DNA from: an uncultured Pseudomonadota bacterium
GTDB taxonomy: Bacteria > Pseudomonadota > Gammaproteobacteria > Burkholderiales > Rhodocyclaceae
Length of the DNA stretch: 64,000 bases
Reading direction: 5' to 3'
NCBI GenBank assembly: GCA_903870055.1
Contig: CAIQBG010000009.1
Location: 1-64,000, forward strand
Below the pieces are notes generated by a model. That model did not search any database, was not told where the DNA came from, and saw nothing but the letters and a program-made list of their open reading frames with translations. Both the position numbers and the translations under genes were made by a program. Shown here piece by piece: positions 39,779-49,394 of this stretch; within the stretch, counting starts at the first letter, position 1, and every line of letters begins with the position of its first letter.

Positions 39779-39780
39779 AT

Positions 39781-40398
39781 TTAGCTTCCGCTATCTTCTC
39801 CCTCGTCTTCCAACGCGGGTTCCGCTGCTGCAGAGGCTTCCTGTAGCGATTTGAGCAATTGAAAAATCGCGCGGTAGGCTTTGGGCGGTTTCTGCTCAGC
39901 CTGTTCTTTCAGCGCATTACGTCGAAGTGTACGTAGTGCAGAGACATCCAGATCCGGGTGCTCGTTCTTCAGCGTTGTAATGACCGACTCATCCGCCAGC
40001 AGTTTTTCACGCTGCTTTTCCAGTGCATGAAACCGAGCATTCGCTTTATTCGAGACCCCGTCGAGTTCGTCCAGCATTTCCTGAATTGGTTCGATATCCA
40101 CATCGCGCATTAGTTTGCCGATGTATTGCATCTGACGACGTAAGGCGCCAAATGACGAGATACGTTTAGCTTCGCGAACCGCATCGGCCAGGATTTCGGG
40201 AATGTCCAGCTTCTTCAGACGTTCGTTGCTAACCCCTACCAAGCGTTTGCCAAGCTCCTGCAGGGCATCCATTTCACCCTTGGCCTTAGTCTTGCTGGGC
40301 CGACGTGATTCCGTTTTTGGCTCAGGTTCGGCATTAACGACTTCCTGCCCCTGACGGGTTTGAAAGTGACTGGGCGGCTTGCTAGCGTGGAAGGGCAT
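39781..40398 (-). CDS. darP: Ribosome biogenesis factor DarP/YjgA (DUF615)
   Basis: Associates with 50S assembly intermediates and helps peptidyl-transferase centre maturation in E. coli. From the ATG at 40398 (MPFHASKPPSHFQTRQ) it has 205 residues. The conserved body is KRLVGVSNERLKKLDIPEILADAVREAKRISSFGALRRQMQYIGKLMRDVD, quoted by its parts, followed by an Arg-rich SALRTLRRNALKE. N-terminal and C-terminal tails are charged and probably disordered. The reading frame upstream of this ATG is a shadow of pmbA. It is divergent from pmbA; the darP-pmbA pairing is common in Proteobacteria. Confidence 0.92.
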   Translation of the reverse strand: MPFHASKPPSHFQTRQGQEVVNAEPEPKTESRRPSKTKAKGEMDALQELGKRLVGVSNERLKKLDIPEILADAVREAKRISSFGALRRQMQYIGKLMRDVDIEPIQEMLDELDGVSNKANARFHALEKQREKLLADESVITTLKNEHPDLDVSALRTLRRNALKEQAEQKPPKAYRAIFQLLKSLQEASAAAEPALEDEGEDSGS

Positions 40399-40424
40399 GA
40401 TGGTTTCTATTGGTCTGCGTATTA

Positions 40425-40448
40425 GATACGGGGTGCGATACGGGGTGT
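40425..40448. repeat. Tandem 12-base repeat between darP and pmbA
   Basis: Two head-to-tail copies of GATACGGGGTG plus one base (40425-40436 and 40437-40448) lie in the 100-base divergent promoter region. They could be paired operator half-sites on one face of the helix or a chance duplication. TATCAT a few bases downstream could serve as a pmbA -10. Confidence 0.5.
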
Positions 40449-40498
40449 ATTTTGCCGCTATCATACCAATCGAACATAAATCCATTGATGATCGCCCC

Positions 40499-41878
40499 AT
40501 GACCAGCCACGCTGTAGACGTTTCAACGAACCACCATCTCTTTGCCCACACCCAGGAAGCATTGTCCCGGATTGCCACGGAGGTGCTTGATTTAGCCAGA
40601 GGGGGTGGCGCTTCCGCATCTGAAGTCGAGATCTCCGAAGGCTTTGGCCAAAGCATTAATGTGCGGCAAGGCGAAGTGGAAACGATCGAGCATCATCGTG
40701 ATAAGCAGGTGGGTGTGACCGTATATCTGGGGCAGCGCAAAGGTTATGCCTCGACCAGTGATTTCTCTGGCGATGCGCTCCAAGCAACGGTTCGCGCAGC
40801 GCTCGACATTGCGCGCTTTACTGCAGAAGACCCCTGTGCCGGTTTGCCGGAGGTCGAGCAGCTCATGCTCGGCCCGGTGCCGGATTTGGATCTTTTCCAT
40901 CCTTGGATGCCCAGCGTTGAGACAGCCGTGTCTCTTGCGCGGGAATGTGAAGCCGCGGGCTTGGCGTACTCAACAGCCATTCAGAATTCCGAAGGTGCTT
41001 CGGTCTCGACGCACCAGGGGCATTTCATCATGGCCAACAGCCTTGGTTTTCTGGGCGGTTATCCCACCAGCCGGCATAGCATGGGGTGTGCGCTGATCGC
41101 GGCCGATGCCCAGGGTATGCAGCGAGACGACTGGTATGAATCTGTGCGCGCGGCAGCGCAGTTTCCGCCAGCGGCGGAAATTGGACTTAAGGCAGCGCAA
41201 CGGGCCGTGGCCAAACTCGGCGGGCGTCAATGCCCCACGGGTGAAGTACCGGTAATTTTTGAAGCGCCAATTGCTTCAACTATTGTCGGGAGTCTGGTGC
41301 ATGCGGCATCTGGCGGCGCCCTTTATCGCAAAAGTTCTTTTCTGGAAGGGGCGCTAGGCACCCAAATCCTGCCGGATTTTGTGGTGCTGGAAGAGCGCCC
41401 ACTGCTGCGTGGTGGTCAATCCAGTGCGCCATTTGATGGGGATGGTTTGGCAACGCGCGATCGTGATGTAGTGCGTGCAGGGATTCTCGAAGGTTATTTC
41501 CTGTCGGTATACAGCGCTCGCAAACTAGGCATGGCGCCAACCGCTAACGGCGGTGGCAGCCACAATCTCTTTTTGCGAGATACGCGAGCGGCGCATCCCG
41601 ATCTGAAGTCCTTAATGAAAACCATGCAGCGCGGTTTGCTGGTAACTGAACTGCTGGGCCAGGGCGTTAATTACGTGAACGGTGATTACTCTCGCGGCGC
41701 TGCCGGTTTCTGGATTGAAAATGGCGAGATCGCTTATCCAGTCGAGGAAATTACCATTGCCGGTAATCTCAAAGACATGATGCAGGGCATTGTAGCGATT
41801 GCCGAAGATCGATTGAGCCGCAGCGCCAAGCAATCCGGGGCCATTCTGCTAGACCGAATGATGGTGGCAGGGGCCTAA
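40499..41878 (+). CDS. pmbA: Metalloprotease subunit PmbA/TldE
   Basis: Non-metal partner of TldD in the heterodimeric TldD/TldE protease, which matures microcins and degrades CcdA in E. coli. From the ATG at 40499 it has 459 residues. Family features are VTVYLGQRKGYASTSDFS, the GCALIAADAQGMQRDDWYE region, and the C-terminal TVVGS-type segment ending YPVEEITIAGNLKDMMQGIVAI. TldE lacks the HExxxH of TldD, and none is seen here. tldD is not in the window. The stop TAA overlaps the next ATG by one base. Confidence 0.93.
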   Translation: MTSHAVDVSTNHHLFAHTQEALSRIATEVLDLARGGGASASEVEISEGFGQSINVRQGEVETIEHHRDKQVGVTVYLGQRKGYASTSDFSGDALQATVRAALDIARFTAEDPCAGLPEVEQLMLGPVPDLDLFHPWMPSVETAVSLARECEAAGLAYSTAIQNSEGASVSTHQGHFIMANSLGFLGGYPTSRHSMGCALIAADAQGMQRDDWYESVRAAAQFPPAAEIGLKAAQRAVAKLGGRQCPTGEVPVIFEAPIASTIVGSLVHAASGGALYRKSSFLEGALGTQILPDFVVLEERPLLRGGQSSAPFDGDGLATRDRDVVRAGILEGYFLSVYSARKLGMAPTANGGGSHNLFLRDTRAAHPDLKSLMKTMQRGLLVTELLGQGVNYVNGDYSRGAAGFWIENGEIAYPVEEITIAGNLKDMMQGIVAIAEDRLSRSAKQSGAILLDRMMVAGA

Positions 41879-42531
41879 TGCGCTGCTGTATCGTTCGGCA
41901 CGGAGAAACATCCTGGAATGCCGACCGCCGGCTACAGGGGCATCAGGATATTCCGCTAAATGAGCTGGGGTTCGCACAGGCAGAGGCCGCGGGCCGATAT
42001 TTACACAATTGCCACCAGCAAACGCCCTTTTCAGCCGTTGTCAGCAGTGATCTGATACGTGCCCGACAAACGGCAGATGAGGTAGCGCGCGCTCTGGGAA
42101 TGACTGTCGTGAGTGATGTCGGGTTGCGCGAACGTCATTATGGCCAATTTGAAGGAAACACGCCTGCGGAGGCGGAAGCACAAGACTCGGCCGCCTATGC
42201 CGCACTCGTCGCGCGGGCGGATTTAGCTGCGACACCGGGTGCTGCTGAGTCGCTACAGGCAATGTTGGCGCGTATTGATGCTTGCTTGAGCCATCTGGCA
42301 AGGGCCTACCCCGACAAAGCAGTGGTTATCGTCACTCATGGCGGCGTTCTGGATATTCTTTACCGGCGAGCCATGGGGCGCACCTTGATGGGGCCTAGAG
42401 ATGCGCCGATTCCTAATGCAGGGCTGAATTGGCTGGATATAGAGGCTGAAGGGTCAGGTTTGCGCTGGACAATGCTGGCTTGGGGCGAAACCGAACACCT
42501 GACAGGCACCAGCCGCGACGAAATCCTGTAA
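41878..42531 (+). CDS. Histidine phosphatase family protein (phosphoglycerate mutase-like)
   Basis: A 217-residue branch-1 histidine phosphatase. It starts with the phospho-His motif IVRHGETSWNADRRLQGHQD, has the acid loop LRERHYGQFEG, and the second catalytic His in VIVTHGGVLDILYRRA. Substrate is not evident; GpmB-like or alpha-ribazole phosphatase-like enzymes look similar. It is translationally coupled to pmbA by a one-base overlap and lies 83 bases before glyA. Confidence 0.88.
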   Translation: MRCCIVRHGETSWNADRRLQGHQDIPLNELGFAQAEAAGRYLHNCHQQTPFSAVVSSDLIRARQTADEVARALGMTVVSDVGLRERHYGQFEGNTPAEAEAQDSAAYAALVARADLAATPGAAESLQAMLARIDACLSHLARAYPDKAVVIVTHGGVLDILYRRAMGRTLMGPRDAPIPNAGLNWLDIEAEGSGLRWTMLAWGETEHLTGTSRDEIL

Positions 42532-42614
42532 AATCACAGCCTTGGCTCTAACCGCTCCTATCGGTAGCCCAGATTTCTGTTTTGTCCGATTTTGACTGAA
42601 TCCCGAGGTTTCTT

Positions 42615-43865
42615 ATGTTCTCTGCCCGCGACACCCTGCAGCAAGTTGACTCCGAACTCTGGCAAGCCATCCAGGCTGAAGACCGCCGCCAGGAAGATCA
42701 TATCGAACTGATCGCTTCGGAGAATTATGTCTCCTATGCCGTTATGCAGGCGCAGGGTTCGCAGTTGACCAACAAGTACGCTGAAGGTTATCCGGGCAAG
42801 CGTTACTACGGCGGTTGCGAGCACGTTGATGTTGTTGAACAGATCGCGATTGATCGTTTGAAAGCACTGTTTGGTGCTGAGGCTGCTAACGTGCAACCAA
42901 ATTCGGGTTCGCAGGCCAACCAGGCTGTGCTGATGGCCTTTGCCAAACCGGGCGACACCATCATGGGTATGAGCCTGGCCGAAGGGGGTCACCTGACCCA
43001 CGGTATGCCGCTCAACATGTCGGGCAAGTGGTTCAACGTCGTTTCCTACGGCCTGAACGCCAAAGAAGAAATCGACTACGACCAGGTAGAAAAGCTGGCG
43101 CGCGAACACAAGCCGAAGATCATCGTTGCTGGTGCTTCGGCCTATTCTCTGCGCATTGACTTCGAACGTTTTGCCAAGATCGCTAAAGAAGTGGGCGCCA
43201 TTATGTGGGTCGACATGGCGCACTATGCCGGTCTGATCGCTGCTGGCTACTACCCGAATCCGGTACCGCACGCTGATGTGGTTACTACTACCACACACAA
43301 GACATTGCGCGGCCCACGTGGTGGCGTCATTTTGATGAAGGCCGAACACGAAAAGGCACTGAACTCGGCCATCTTCCCAGGCCTGCAAGGCGGCCCGCTG
43401 ATGCACGTGATCGCTGCCAAGGCAACGGCTTTCAAAGAAGCAGCGACACAGGGCTTCAAGGATTATCAGGAACAAGTGCTGAACAACGCGCGCGTCATGG
43501 CTCGTGTGCTGGGTGAAGAGCGTGGTCTGCGCGTGGTTTCGGGTCGTACCGAGAGCCACGTATTCCTGCTTGATCTGCGCAACAAGAACATCACCGGTAA
43601 AGAAGCTGAAGCCGCTCTGGGTCGTGCGCACATCACGGTGAACAAGAACGGCATCCCGAATGATCCGCAGAAACCTTTCGTCACCTCGGGTATTCGTATC
43701 GGTTCGCCGGCGATGACGACTCGCGGTTTCACCGAGATCGAAGCCGAGCAGATTGCTCATCTGATTGCTGACGTGCTGGATGCGCCGAACGATGAAGCTG
43801 TACTGGCTAAAGTGCGTGACCAAGTATCGGCACTCTGCAAGCAATTCCCGGTTTACGGTAAGTAA
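42615..43865 (+). CDS. glyA: Serine hydroxymethyltransferase GlyA
   Basis: PLP enzyme converting serine and tetrahydrofolate to glycine and methylene-tetrahydrofolate, the main source of one-carbon units. The 416 residues match the family. Seen are [26 protein letters not shown], the PLP lysine in [16 protein letters not shown], and the C-terminal [22 protein letters not shown] provides the ribosome-binding site. Codon choice looks more biased than in its neighbours, consistent with high expression. It is followed 30 bases on by nrdR. Confidence 0.97.
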   Translation: MFSARDTLQQVDSELWQAIQAEDRRQEDHIELIASENYVSYAVMQAQGSQLTNKYAEGYPGKRYYGGCEHVDVVEQIAIDRLKALFGAEAANVQPNSGSQANQAVLMAFAKPGDTIMGMSLAEGGHLTHGMPLNMSGKWFNVVSYGLNAKEEIDYDQVEKLAREHKPKIIVAGASAYSLRIDFERFAKIAKEVGAIMWVDMAHYAGLIAAGYYPNPVPHADVVTTTTHKTLRGPRGGVILMKAEHEKALNSAIFPGLQGGPLMHVIAAKATAFKEAATQGFKDYQEQVLNNARVMARVLGEERGLRVVSGRTESHVFLLDLRNKNITGKEAEAALGRAHITVNKNGIPNDPQKPFVTSGIRIGSPAMTTRGFTEIEAEQIAHLIADVLDAPNDEAVLAKVRDQVSALCKQFPVYGK

Positions 43866-43895
43866 GCCGGAGTCGTTGAAAAAGGACGAGGCGCG

Positions 43896-44351
43896 ATGAA
43901 GTGCCCTTTCTGTAGCGCGGACGGTACCACCGTTATTGAAACGCGCGAATCGGAAGAAGGGCACATCGTCCGCCGTCGTCGACGTTGTGGTCAATGCGAA
44001 AAACGTTTTACCACGCATGAGCAGGCTGAGATCCAGTTTCCGTTTATCGTGAAACGAAATGGGTCGCGCACAGAATTTAGTCACGACAAGCTGGCCGCCT
44101 CTTTGCAGCTAGCCTTGCGTAAACGCCCAGTCACTGCCGAGGCAATCGATTCTGCCGTGTCGCGCATCGAAGAGAAGTTGCTGGCACTGGGTGAACGTGA
44201 AGTGACTTCGCAGCAAGTGGGAGAGCTCGTCATGCGTGAGCTGAAGAAACTCGATAAGGTCGCTTACGTTCGCTTCGCATCGGTTTACCGAAATTTCACT
44301 GACATCGATGAATTCTCTGAAGTCATTCGCGAGATCTCGCCGGCGCTTTGA
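43896..44351 (+). CDS. nrdR: Transcriptional repressor NrdR
   Basis: ATP/dATP-sensing repressor of ribonucleotide reductase genes. The 151 residues have the N-terminal zinc ribbon (CPFC near residue 3 and CGQC near 31), then the basic stretch HIVRRRRRC. An ATP-cone domain follows ([30 protein letters not shown]). No nrd genes or NrdR boxes were seen nearby. The glyA-nrdR-ribD order is common in Betaproteobacteria. Confidence 0.97.
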   Translation: MKCPFCSADGTTVIETRESEEGHIVRRRRRCGQCEKRFTTHEQAEIQFPFIVKRNGSRTEFSHDKLAASLQLALRKRPVTAEAIDSAVSRIEEKLLALGEREVTSQQVGELVMRELKKLDKVAYVRFASVYRNFTDIDEFSEVIREISPAL

Positions 44352-44372
44352 GCCAGCGACGGGTTAACGTAT

Positions 44373-45521
44373 ATGCCCGATGTAAAAACCCAGACACCTA
44401 CCGCTGCTGATGCAGCTTGGATGGCGCGAGCGCTGCAGTTAGCTGCCAATGGGTTTTACACCACAGGTCTTAACCCACGGGTGGGCTGTGTACTGGTTAA
44501 AGAAAACCAGATGATCGGTGAAGGCTGGCATGAGCGTGCGGGTGAACCGCATGCGGAGGTCATGGCGCTGCGAAATGCCGAACACCGTGGCAATGACGTA
44601 AAGGGTGCCACCGCTTATGTCACGCTCGAACCTTGTGCGCATCATGGCAAAACCCCCCCTTGTGCCAAGGCGTTGATTAAGGCCGGTATCAGACGGGTCG
44701 TGGCCGCGATGGAAGACCCGAATCCCCTGGTGGTCGGTAAAGGCTTCGCGCTGCTCCAAGCCGCTGGCATCGAGGTTGCCACACCACTGATGGCTGCCGA
44801 GTCAGAGGCGCTGAATGTGGGGTTTGTAAAACGCATGCGCCAGGGCAAGCCCTGGGTACGCCTTAAAATGGCAGGTAGCCTGGACGGCCGCAGTGCTTTG
44901 TCGAATGGTCAAAGTCAGTGGATTACAGGCGCTAAAGCGCGTGCCGATGGTCATCGCTTTCGTGCCCGGGCGCAAGCCATCATTACTGGTATCGGCACAG
45001 TGCTTGCGGATGACCCGGTTTTAACGGTACGCGATGTGGCTTTGCCGATCGGACAAGCGGGCCACCCAATACCGCTAACAGCACCATTGCGTGTCGTGGT
45101 TGATAGTCATTTGCGTACGCCGACGACCGCCAAAATTCTTCAAAGCGGGTGCCTTATTGCAACGGCGTCGACAGACTCGGCCAAGCAAGCAGCGCTAGAA
45201 GTTGCCGGAGCGGAAATCGTTGTGCTACCTGATACAGATGGGCGTGTTGATCTAGAAGTGCTGTTACAACATCTGGCGCAACGTGGCGTCAATGAAGCGC
45301 ATCTTGAGGCTGGCTCACGGCTCAGCGGCGCATTCCTCAAGGCGAAGCTAGTTGATGAGCTGCTGCTGTACATGGCGCCAACGCTCTTGGGGAGTGATGC
45401 GCGTGGATGGTTCGACGATTTGAACCTGACCAGTCTGGATCAGAAGACAGACTGGAAGTTTCAGGATGTACGGATGGTTGGGTCAGACTTACGAATTACT
45501 GCGCTTCGCAATTCGCGTTAA
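44373..45521 (+). CDS. ribD: Bifunctional riboflavin biosynthesis deaminase/reductase RibD
   Basis: Carries out the pyrimidine deaminase and reductase steps of riboflavin synthesis. The 382 residues have the N-terminal cytidine-deaminase-like domain with zinc ligands in PHAEVMALR and LEPCAHHGKTPPC. The C-terminal reductase resembles DHFR (LKMAGSLDGRSALSNGQSQWITG, and LEAGSRLSGAFLKAKLVDELLLYMAP in parts). The reductase contains a short insertion near ALPIGQAGHPIPLTA. No other rib genes lie in the window. It converges on moeB with a 4-base overlap. Confidence 0.95.
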   Translation: MPDVKTQTPTAADAAWMARALQLAANGFYTTGLNPRVGCVLVKENQMIGEGWHERAGEPHAEVMALRNAEHRGNDVKGATAYVTLEPCAHHGKTPPCAKALIKAGIRRVVAAMEDPNPLVVGKGFALLQAAGIEVATPLMAAESEALNVGFVKRMRQGKPWVRLKMAGSLDGRSALSNGQSQWITGAKARADGHRFRARAQAIITGIGTVLADDPVLTVRDVALPIGQAGHPIPLTAPLRVVVDSHLRTPTTAKILQSGCLIATASTDSAKQAALEVAGAEIVVLPDTDGRVDLEVLLQHLAQRGVNEAHLEAGSRLSGAFLKAKLVDELLLYMAPTLLGSDARGWFDDLNLTSLDQKTDWKFQDVRMVGSDLRITALRNSR

Positions 45522-46258
45522 GCCTTACAGGTAGGGCAGCAGGGGTCTTTGCTGATGCCTGATTTAGACCACATGCCTGTCAGTGCATCGTAGCGTTGTA
45601 GTCCGAAAGCGGGTGTGCCAAATCCAGCGAGTAATTTGATGGCCTCAACGGCCTGCATGCAACCGATCACACCGGTTAGCGGTGCCAGAATACCGGTCGT
45701 AGCGCAGCGCAGATCTTCGTCTGTACTGTCTTGTGGGTACAGGCAGGCATAGCAAGGCACGTTGTTCTGGCGTGGATCCATGACAAATAGCTGACCAGTG
45801 AGCTTGATGGCCGCACCGGAAACTAAGGGTTTTTTTAGTGAAACACACACTTGATTCAGTGCATAACGAGTTGTGAAATTGTCGCTGCAATCTAGAACGA
45901 TATCGGCTTTAGCTACGGCCTCTATTAATGCAGCGCCTTCCAGTCTGGGCAAGGGCAGCACACGGCAATCCGAGTTGGCGACGGCGAGAGCTGCCTGAGC
46001 GCTAGTTGTTTTTGCTTGGCCGATACGGGCTTCGATGTGCAGGATCTGGCGTTGCAGGTTACTCAGCTCAACGACATCATCATCAGCAATGCTGATGGTG
46101 CCAACCCCGGCAGTGGCTAGATAGAGTGCTGCCGGAGAACCCAGCCCGCCTGCGCCGACAATGAGCGCATGGCTGGCCAGGAGTTTCTCCTGGCCTTCTA
46201 TGCCAATTTCGTCGACCAGAATGTGCCGGCTATAGCGCAGCAGTTGCTGGTCGTTCAT
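45518..46258 (-). CDS. moeB: Molybdopterin-synthase adenylyltransferase MoeB (HesA/MoeB/ThiF family)
   Basis: E1-like enzyme that adenylates the C-terminal Gly of a sulfur-carrier protein such as MoaD or ThiS. The 246 residues show RYSRHILVDEIGIEGQEKL, the nucleotide loop GAGGLGSPAALYLA, SNLQRQILH, and DCSDNFTTRYALN. The zinc cysteines are in CYACLYP and CCPTCKA. MoeB and ThiF cannot be separated by sequence alone. It directly follows ctpA in gpmA-ctpA-moeB, a conserved Burkholderiales arrangement. The ATG at 46258 lies 6 bases after the ctpA stop. Confidence 0.9.
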   Translation of the reverse strand: MNDQQLLRYSRHILVDEIGIEGQEKLLASHALIVGAGGLGSPAALYLATAGVGTISIADDDVVELSNLQRQILHIEARIGQAKTTSAQAALAVANSDCRVLPLPRLEGAALIEAVAKADIVLDCSDNFTTRYALNQVCVSLKKPLVSGAAIKLTGQLFVMDPRQNNVPCYACLYPQDSTDEDLRCATTGILAPLTGVIGCMQAVEAIKLLAGFGTPAFGLQRYDALTGMWSKSGISKDPCCPTCKA

Positions 46259-46264
46259 TGTCAC

Positions 46265-47776
46265 TTACTGTGCGGGCTTGGCCGATTTGTCGGAAGCAGT
46301 TGATTCGTCAGCGCTGGCCTTTGCATCCTTGCTAACAGCTGCTGGCGGTTTGCCGCCGAGACGCTTGATGGCTTCAACGAACTGGCGATCCTTGGCGGAT
46401 GTGTAGTCGGCGATAGCCAGGCCAGGGTCGCTGTCATCCTCCTTGCTACCGTTTTTGCCATTCTTCCCATTGGCTTTATCAGTTTCAGGTTTGCTGTCTT
46501 TGGCGTCTTTGTCTTTTTCGTTGATCAGGTGGCCACCTAGATCTGCTTCACGCAGACCATTTTTCTTGGCGCCCGGCGTTTCTTCAACTTCGACATCTGG
46601 CTCAATGCCCTTGGCCTGAATCGAGCGGCCTTTTGGCGTGTAATAGCGTGCGGTGGTGATCTTGATGGCGGTATTGCCCGGTAGCGGCAGAACTGTCTGT
46701 ACGGAACCCTTACCGAAGGTTTGGGTGCCGAGTACGGTAGCGCGTTTATAGTCTTGCAAAGCGCCCGCGACAATTTCAGAAGCCGAGGCCGAACCACCGT
46801 TGACTAGAACAATCATCGGTACTGTTTTGATGCCAGATGGCAGGTTGCGTAGTTCGTCTTCACGGCCATGTTGGTAATCCTCTGGCTTGGCATAGAACTT
46901 GTGCTTAGCATCCGGTGCACGGCCATCCGTAGAGACCACTAGTTCGTCGGCCGGCAGGAAGACGGCAGAAACACCCACGGCAGCATTGAGTAGGCCGCCC
47001 GGGTCATTGCGCAGATCAAGGATTAGGCCTTTGAGTGGGCCATTCTTATAGAGTTGGTTAACAGCATTAACCAATGCACTGATGGTGTTTTCCTGAAACT
47101 GGGTGATACGGACGTAGCCATAGCCCGGTTCGAGCATTTTGAATTTGACTGACTGCACTTTGATGACTTCACGTGTCAGTGTGACGATCAGCGGTTTATT
47201 CATGCCTTTACGGGCGATGGTTAGCGTGACCTGAGTCTTTGGTTTGCCGCGTAGTTTTTTAACGGCGTCGTTGAGCGTCAGGCCTTTGACTGAGGTGTCA
47301 TCGATCTTAACGATCAGATCGCCAGTTTTTAAACCCGCACGGGCAGCTGGCGTATCTTCGATGGGAGCAATAACTTTAACGAAGCCATCTTCCATCCCAA
47401 CTTCAATACCGAGGCCACCGAATTCGCCATGGGTGCCGACTTGCAGCTCTTTGAATGCTTCGGCATCGAGATAGGTTGAATGCGGATCCAGATTGGACAC
47501 CATGCCGGAGATGGCATTGTTGATGAGCTTCTTATCTTCAACCGGCTCTACATAACCCTGCTTAATGGCATTGAAGACTTCGGCAAAAGTACGTAGATCC
47601 TGAATCGGTAAGCCTGCTGTCTGGCTGGGTGTCGCGGCTTTTTCAGCGAACGCCGGTAGCTGCAGCGCGATCAGGATGCCGGCCACCACGCCGGCAAGAC
47701 CGACACTGGCCGTACGCATCCAATTGGGCCTGGCCTGCTTGGATTTTGGATCGGTCGGTGGGGTCTGGCTTGGCAT
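46265..47776 (-). CDS. ctpA: C-terminal processing peptidase, S41 family (CtpA)
   Basis: Periplasmic or membrane-anchored serine protease. The 503 residues begin with a signal or anchor segment (VGLAGVVAGILIALQLPAFA), followed by a PDZ domain (GLGIEVGMEDGFVKVIAPIEDTPAARAG). The S41 catalytic region has its Ser in NGGSASASEIVAGAL and Lys in GTQTFGKGSVQTVLPL. The C-terminal 90 residues are Lys/Asp-rich with low complexity. It lies between gpmA (30-base gap) and moeB. A role in envelope maintenance is inferred from the family. Confidence 0.94.
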   Translation of the reverse strand: MPSQTPPTDPKSKQARPNWMRTASVGLAGVVAGILIALQLPAFAEKAATPSQTAGLPIQDLRTFAEVFNAIKQGYVEPVEDKKLINNAISGMVSNLDPHSTYLDAEAFKELQVGTHGEFGGLGIEVGMEDGFVKVIAPIEDTPAARAGLKTGDLIVKIDDTSVKGLTLNDAVKKLRGKPKTQVTLTIARKGMNKPLIVTLTREVIKVQSVKFKMLEPGYGYVRITQFQENTISALVNAVNQLYKNGPLKGLILDLRNDPGGLLNAAVGVSAVFLPADELVVSTDGRAPDAKHKFYAKPEDYQHGREDELRNLPSGIKTVPMIVLVNGGSASASEIVAGALQDYKRATVLGTQTFGKGSVQTVLPLPGNTAIKITTARYYTPKGRSIQAKGIEPDVEVEETPGAKKNGLREADLGGHLINEKDKDAKDSKPETDKANGKNGKNGSKEDDSDPGLAIADYTSAKDRQFVEAIKRLGGKPPAAVSKDAKASADESTASDKSAKPAQ

Positions 47777-47806
47777 GATGGGGTTCCTGTCGTCGGGAGA
47801 CGGCGA

Positions 47807-48568
47807 TTATTTCTTGGCAGCTTGTTGTGCTACAGCGGCTGCGGCAGCGGCAGCAGCTTCCTGGTCGCCCAGGTAGTAGCTACGGATTGGCTTGAGCGTT
47901 TCGTCGTCAAGTTCGTAGACCAGCGGAATACCTGTTGGAATATTCAGTTCAACGATGTCGGCATCGGAGATGTTGTCCAGATACTTGACCAGCGCACGGA
48001 TCGAATTACCGTGAGCCGCTACGATGACGCTCTTGCCTGCCTTAACGGCCGGCGCAATCGTGCCTTCCCAGAACGGGACGAAACGGGCCACGGTGTCTTT
48101 CAGGCATTCGGTCATTGGCAACTCTTTTTCGCTCAGACCCGAGAAAGTTTCGCCGTAGCGGGCATCGAAGCGCGGGTGACGCGGATCGTCAAATGCCAGC
48201 TCTGGTGGTGGGGTGTCGTAACTGCGGCGCCAGACGAGAACCTGGTCATCGCCATATTTTGCCGCTGTCTCAGCTTTGTTCAGACCCTGCAGGGCGCCGT
48301 AGTGGCGCTCATTCAGGCGCCAACTGCGCTGAATCGGAATCCACAGACGGTCCATTTCTTCCAGTGAGAGCCAGAGCGTGCGCATTGCGCGCTTAAGCAC
48401 TGAGGAGTATGCCTGGTCAAATTCAAAACCAGCGTCCTTCATCAGGCGGCCCGCCTGGCGGGCTTCTTCTACACCCTTTTCGGTTAGATCGACATCGGTC
48501 CAACCGGTGAAACGGTTTTCTTTATTCCACGAGGATTCGCCGTGGCGCAGCAGCACAATTTTTTTCAT
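47807..48568 (-). CDS. gpmA: 2,3-bisphosphoglycerate-dependent phosphoglycerate mutase GpmA
   Basis: Glycolytic interconversion of 3- and 2-phosphoglycerate. From the ATG at 48568 ([15 protein letters not shown]) it has 253 residues. The phospho-His motif [20 protein letters not shown], the acid loop [19 protein letters not shown], and [17 protein letters not shown] are all present. The C terminus carries a run of eight alanines and ends VAQQAAKK, beyond the E. coli protein. It is first gene of gpmA-ctpA-moeB and divergent from the rhodanese gene. Confidence 0.96.
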   Translation of the reverse strand: MKKIVLLRHGESSWNKENRFTGWTDVDLTEKGVEEARQAGRLMKDAGFEFDQAYSSVLKRAMRTLWLSLEEMDRLWIPIQRSWRLNERHYGALQGLNKAETAAKYGDDQVLVWRRSYDTPPPELAFDDPRHPRFDARYGETFSGLSEKELPMTECLKDTVARFVPFWEGTIAPAVKAGKSVIVAAHGNSIRALVKYLDNISDADIVELNIPTGIPLVYELDDETLKPIRSYYLGDQEAAAAAAAAVAQQAAKK

Positions 48569-48614
48569 AGGGATAATTCCATTCATCCGGTATAAATGAA
48601 TCAGTCCGCTATTC

Positions 48615-48620
48615 TATAAT
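48615..48620 (+). promoter_or_regulatory. Candidate -10 box for the rhodanese-grxC-secB-gpsA operon
   Basis: A perfect TATAAT lies 57 bases before the rhodanese ATG in the divergent gpmA/rhodanese region. No convincing -35 is visible. A short dyad ATTCAT/ATGAAT (48581-48586 and 48595-48600) lies just upstream. Confidence 0.4.
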
Positions 48621-48677
48621 GCCGGAGGCGCTGACTCTAGCTGCCGAGCCCCTGACTTCGTATTTTCTGGAAAAAAC

Positions 48678-49106
48678 ATGGATTTCTTTCTACAGCCTGT
48701 AAACCTTGGCCTTTTGGCAATTGCACTGATTTCGGGGGCGCTTCTAGTCCGCCAGGTAGTTCAACCCGGAGGAAAAGGCGTGTCGCCGCAGGTGGCCATC
48801 GCCTTGACCGACAAGGAGGGCGGGGTAATGGTTGACGTGCGCGAAGAGCACGAAGTTGCCGTTGAACACATTCAGGGTAGTCAGTTTATTCCGCTCAAGG
48901 AGCTGCCGAACCAGCTCGCCAAGCTGGAGAAATACCGCAAAAAGCCGGTTGTGGTGGTTTGCGCCGCTGGCCAGCGCTCTGCTGCTGCCTGCCGTTTACT
49001 GAGCAAAGCCGGCTTTGAGAATGTCAGCCAGATCGATGGCGGCATCCAGGCCTGGGAAAAAGCTGGTTTGCCACTTAAGCGGGGCAAAGCCCCAAGCAAG
49101 GCTTAA
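48678..49106 (+). CDS. Membrane-anchored rhodanese-like protein
   Basis: The 142 residues have an N-terminal membrane anchor (VNLGLLAIALISGALLVRQV) and a single rhodanese domain with VDVREEHEVAVEHIQGS. The active-site loop is VVCAAGQRSAAACRLL, with Cys as the persulfide-bearing residue. The sulfur donor and acceptor are unknown. The gene is followed 3 bases later by grxC and then secB, an order seen widely in Proteobacteria, with an AibC/YibN-type role in the envelope. Confidence 0.92.
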   Translation: MDFFLQPVNLGLLAIALISGALLVRQVVQPGGKGVSPQVAIALTDKEGGVMVDVREEHEVAVEHIQGSQFIPLKELPNQLAKLEKYRKKPVVVVCAAGQRSAAACRLLSKAGFENVSQIDGGIQAWEKAGLPLKRGKAPSKA

Positions 49107-49109
49107 TTT

Positions 49110-49364
49110 ATGCCAAAAGTGCTGATGTACTGTACAGCCGTATGCCCTTATTGCGTCCGGGCTGAGCAATTGCTCAATAGCAAAGGCGTGACCGAGATCG
49201 AAAAGATCCGGATTGATCTCAATCCGGAAGAGCGGGATGCCATGATGGCGCGAACGAATCGCCGGACGGTGCCGCAGATTTATATCGGCGAGACGCACGT
49301 AGGTGGTTTCGACGACCTGGCAGCGCTGGATCGTGCCGGCGGGCTTGAGCCGCTCCTCAAATAA
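49110..49364 (+). CDS. grxC: Glutaredoxin 3 GrxC
   Basis: Small glutathione-dependent thiol oxidoreductase. The 84 residues are typical of Grx3. The redox motif CPYC lies in VLMYCTAVCPYCVRAEQLL, the cis-proline motif is RTVPQIYIG, and the glutathione-binding GGFDDLAAL follows. It is transcribed between the rhodanese gene and secB. Confidence 0.97.
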   Translation: MPKVLMYCTAVCPYCVRAEQLLNSKGVTEIEKIRIDLNPEERDAMMARTNRRTVPQIYIGETHVGGFDDLAALDRAGGLEPLLK

Positions 49365-49394
49365 TTTCTAATCTAATAACAAGGGTTTATTACC

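Noticed and set aside
42532-42614. Riboswitch upstream of glyA
   Set aside because: The 83-base gap shows only a 4-base stem and no conserved glycine, folate or SAM riboswitch features.
42558-44084. 508-residue minus-strand open frame across glyA and nrdR
   Set aside because: Antisense to two well-supported genes; codon bias of glyA keeps the opposite frame open.
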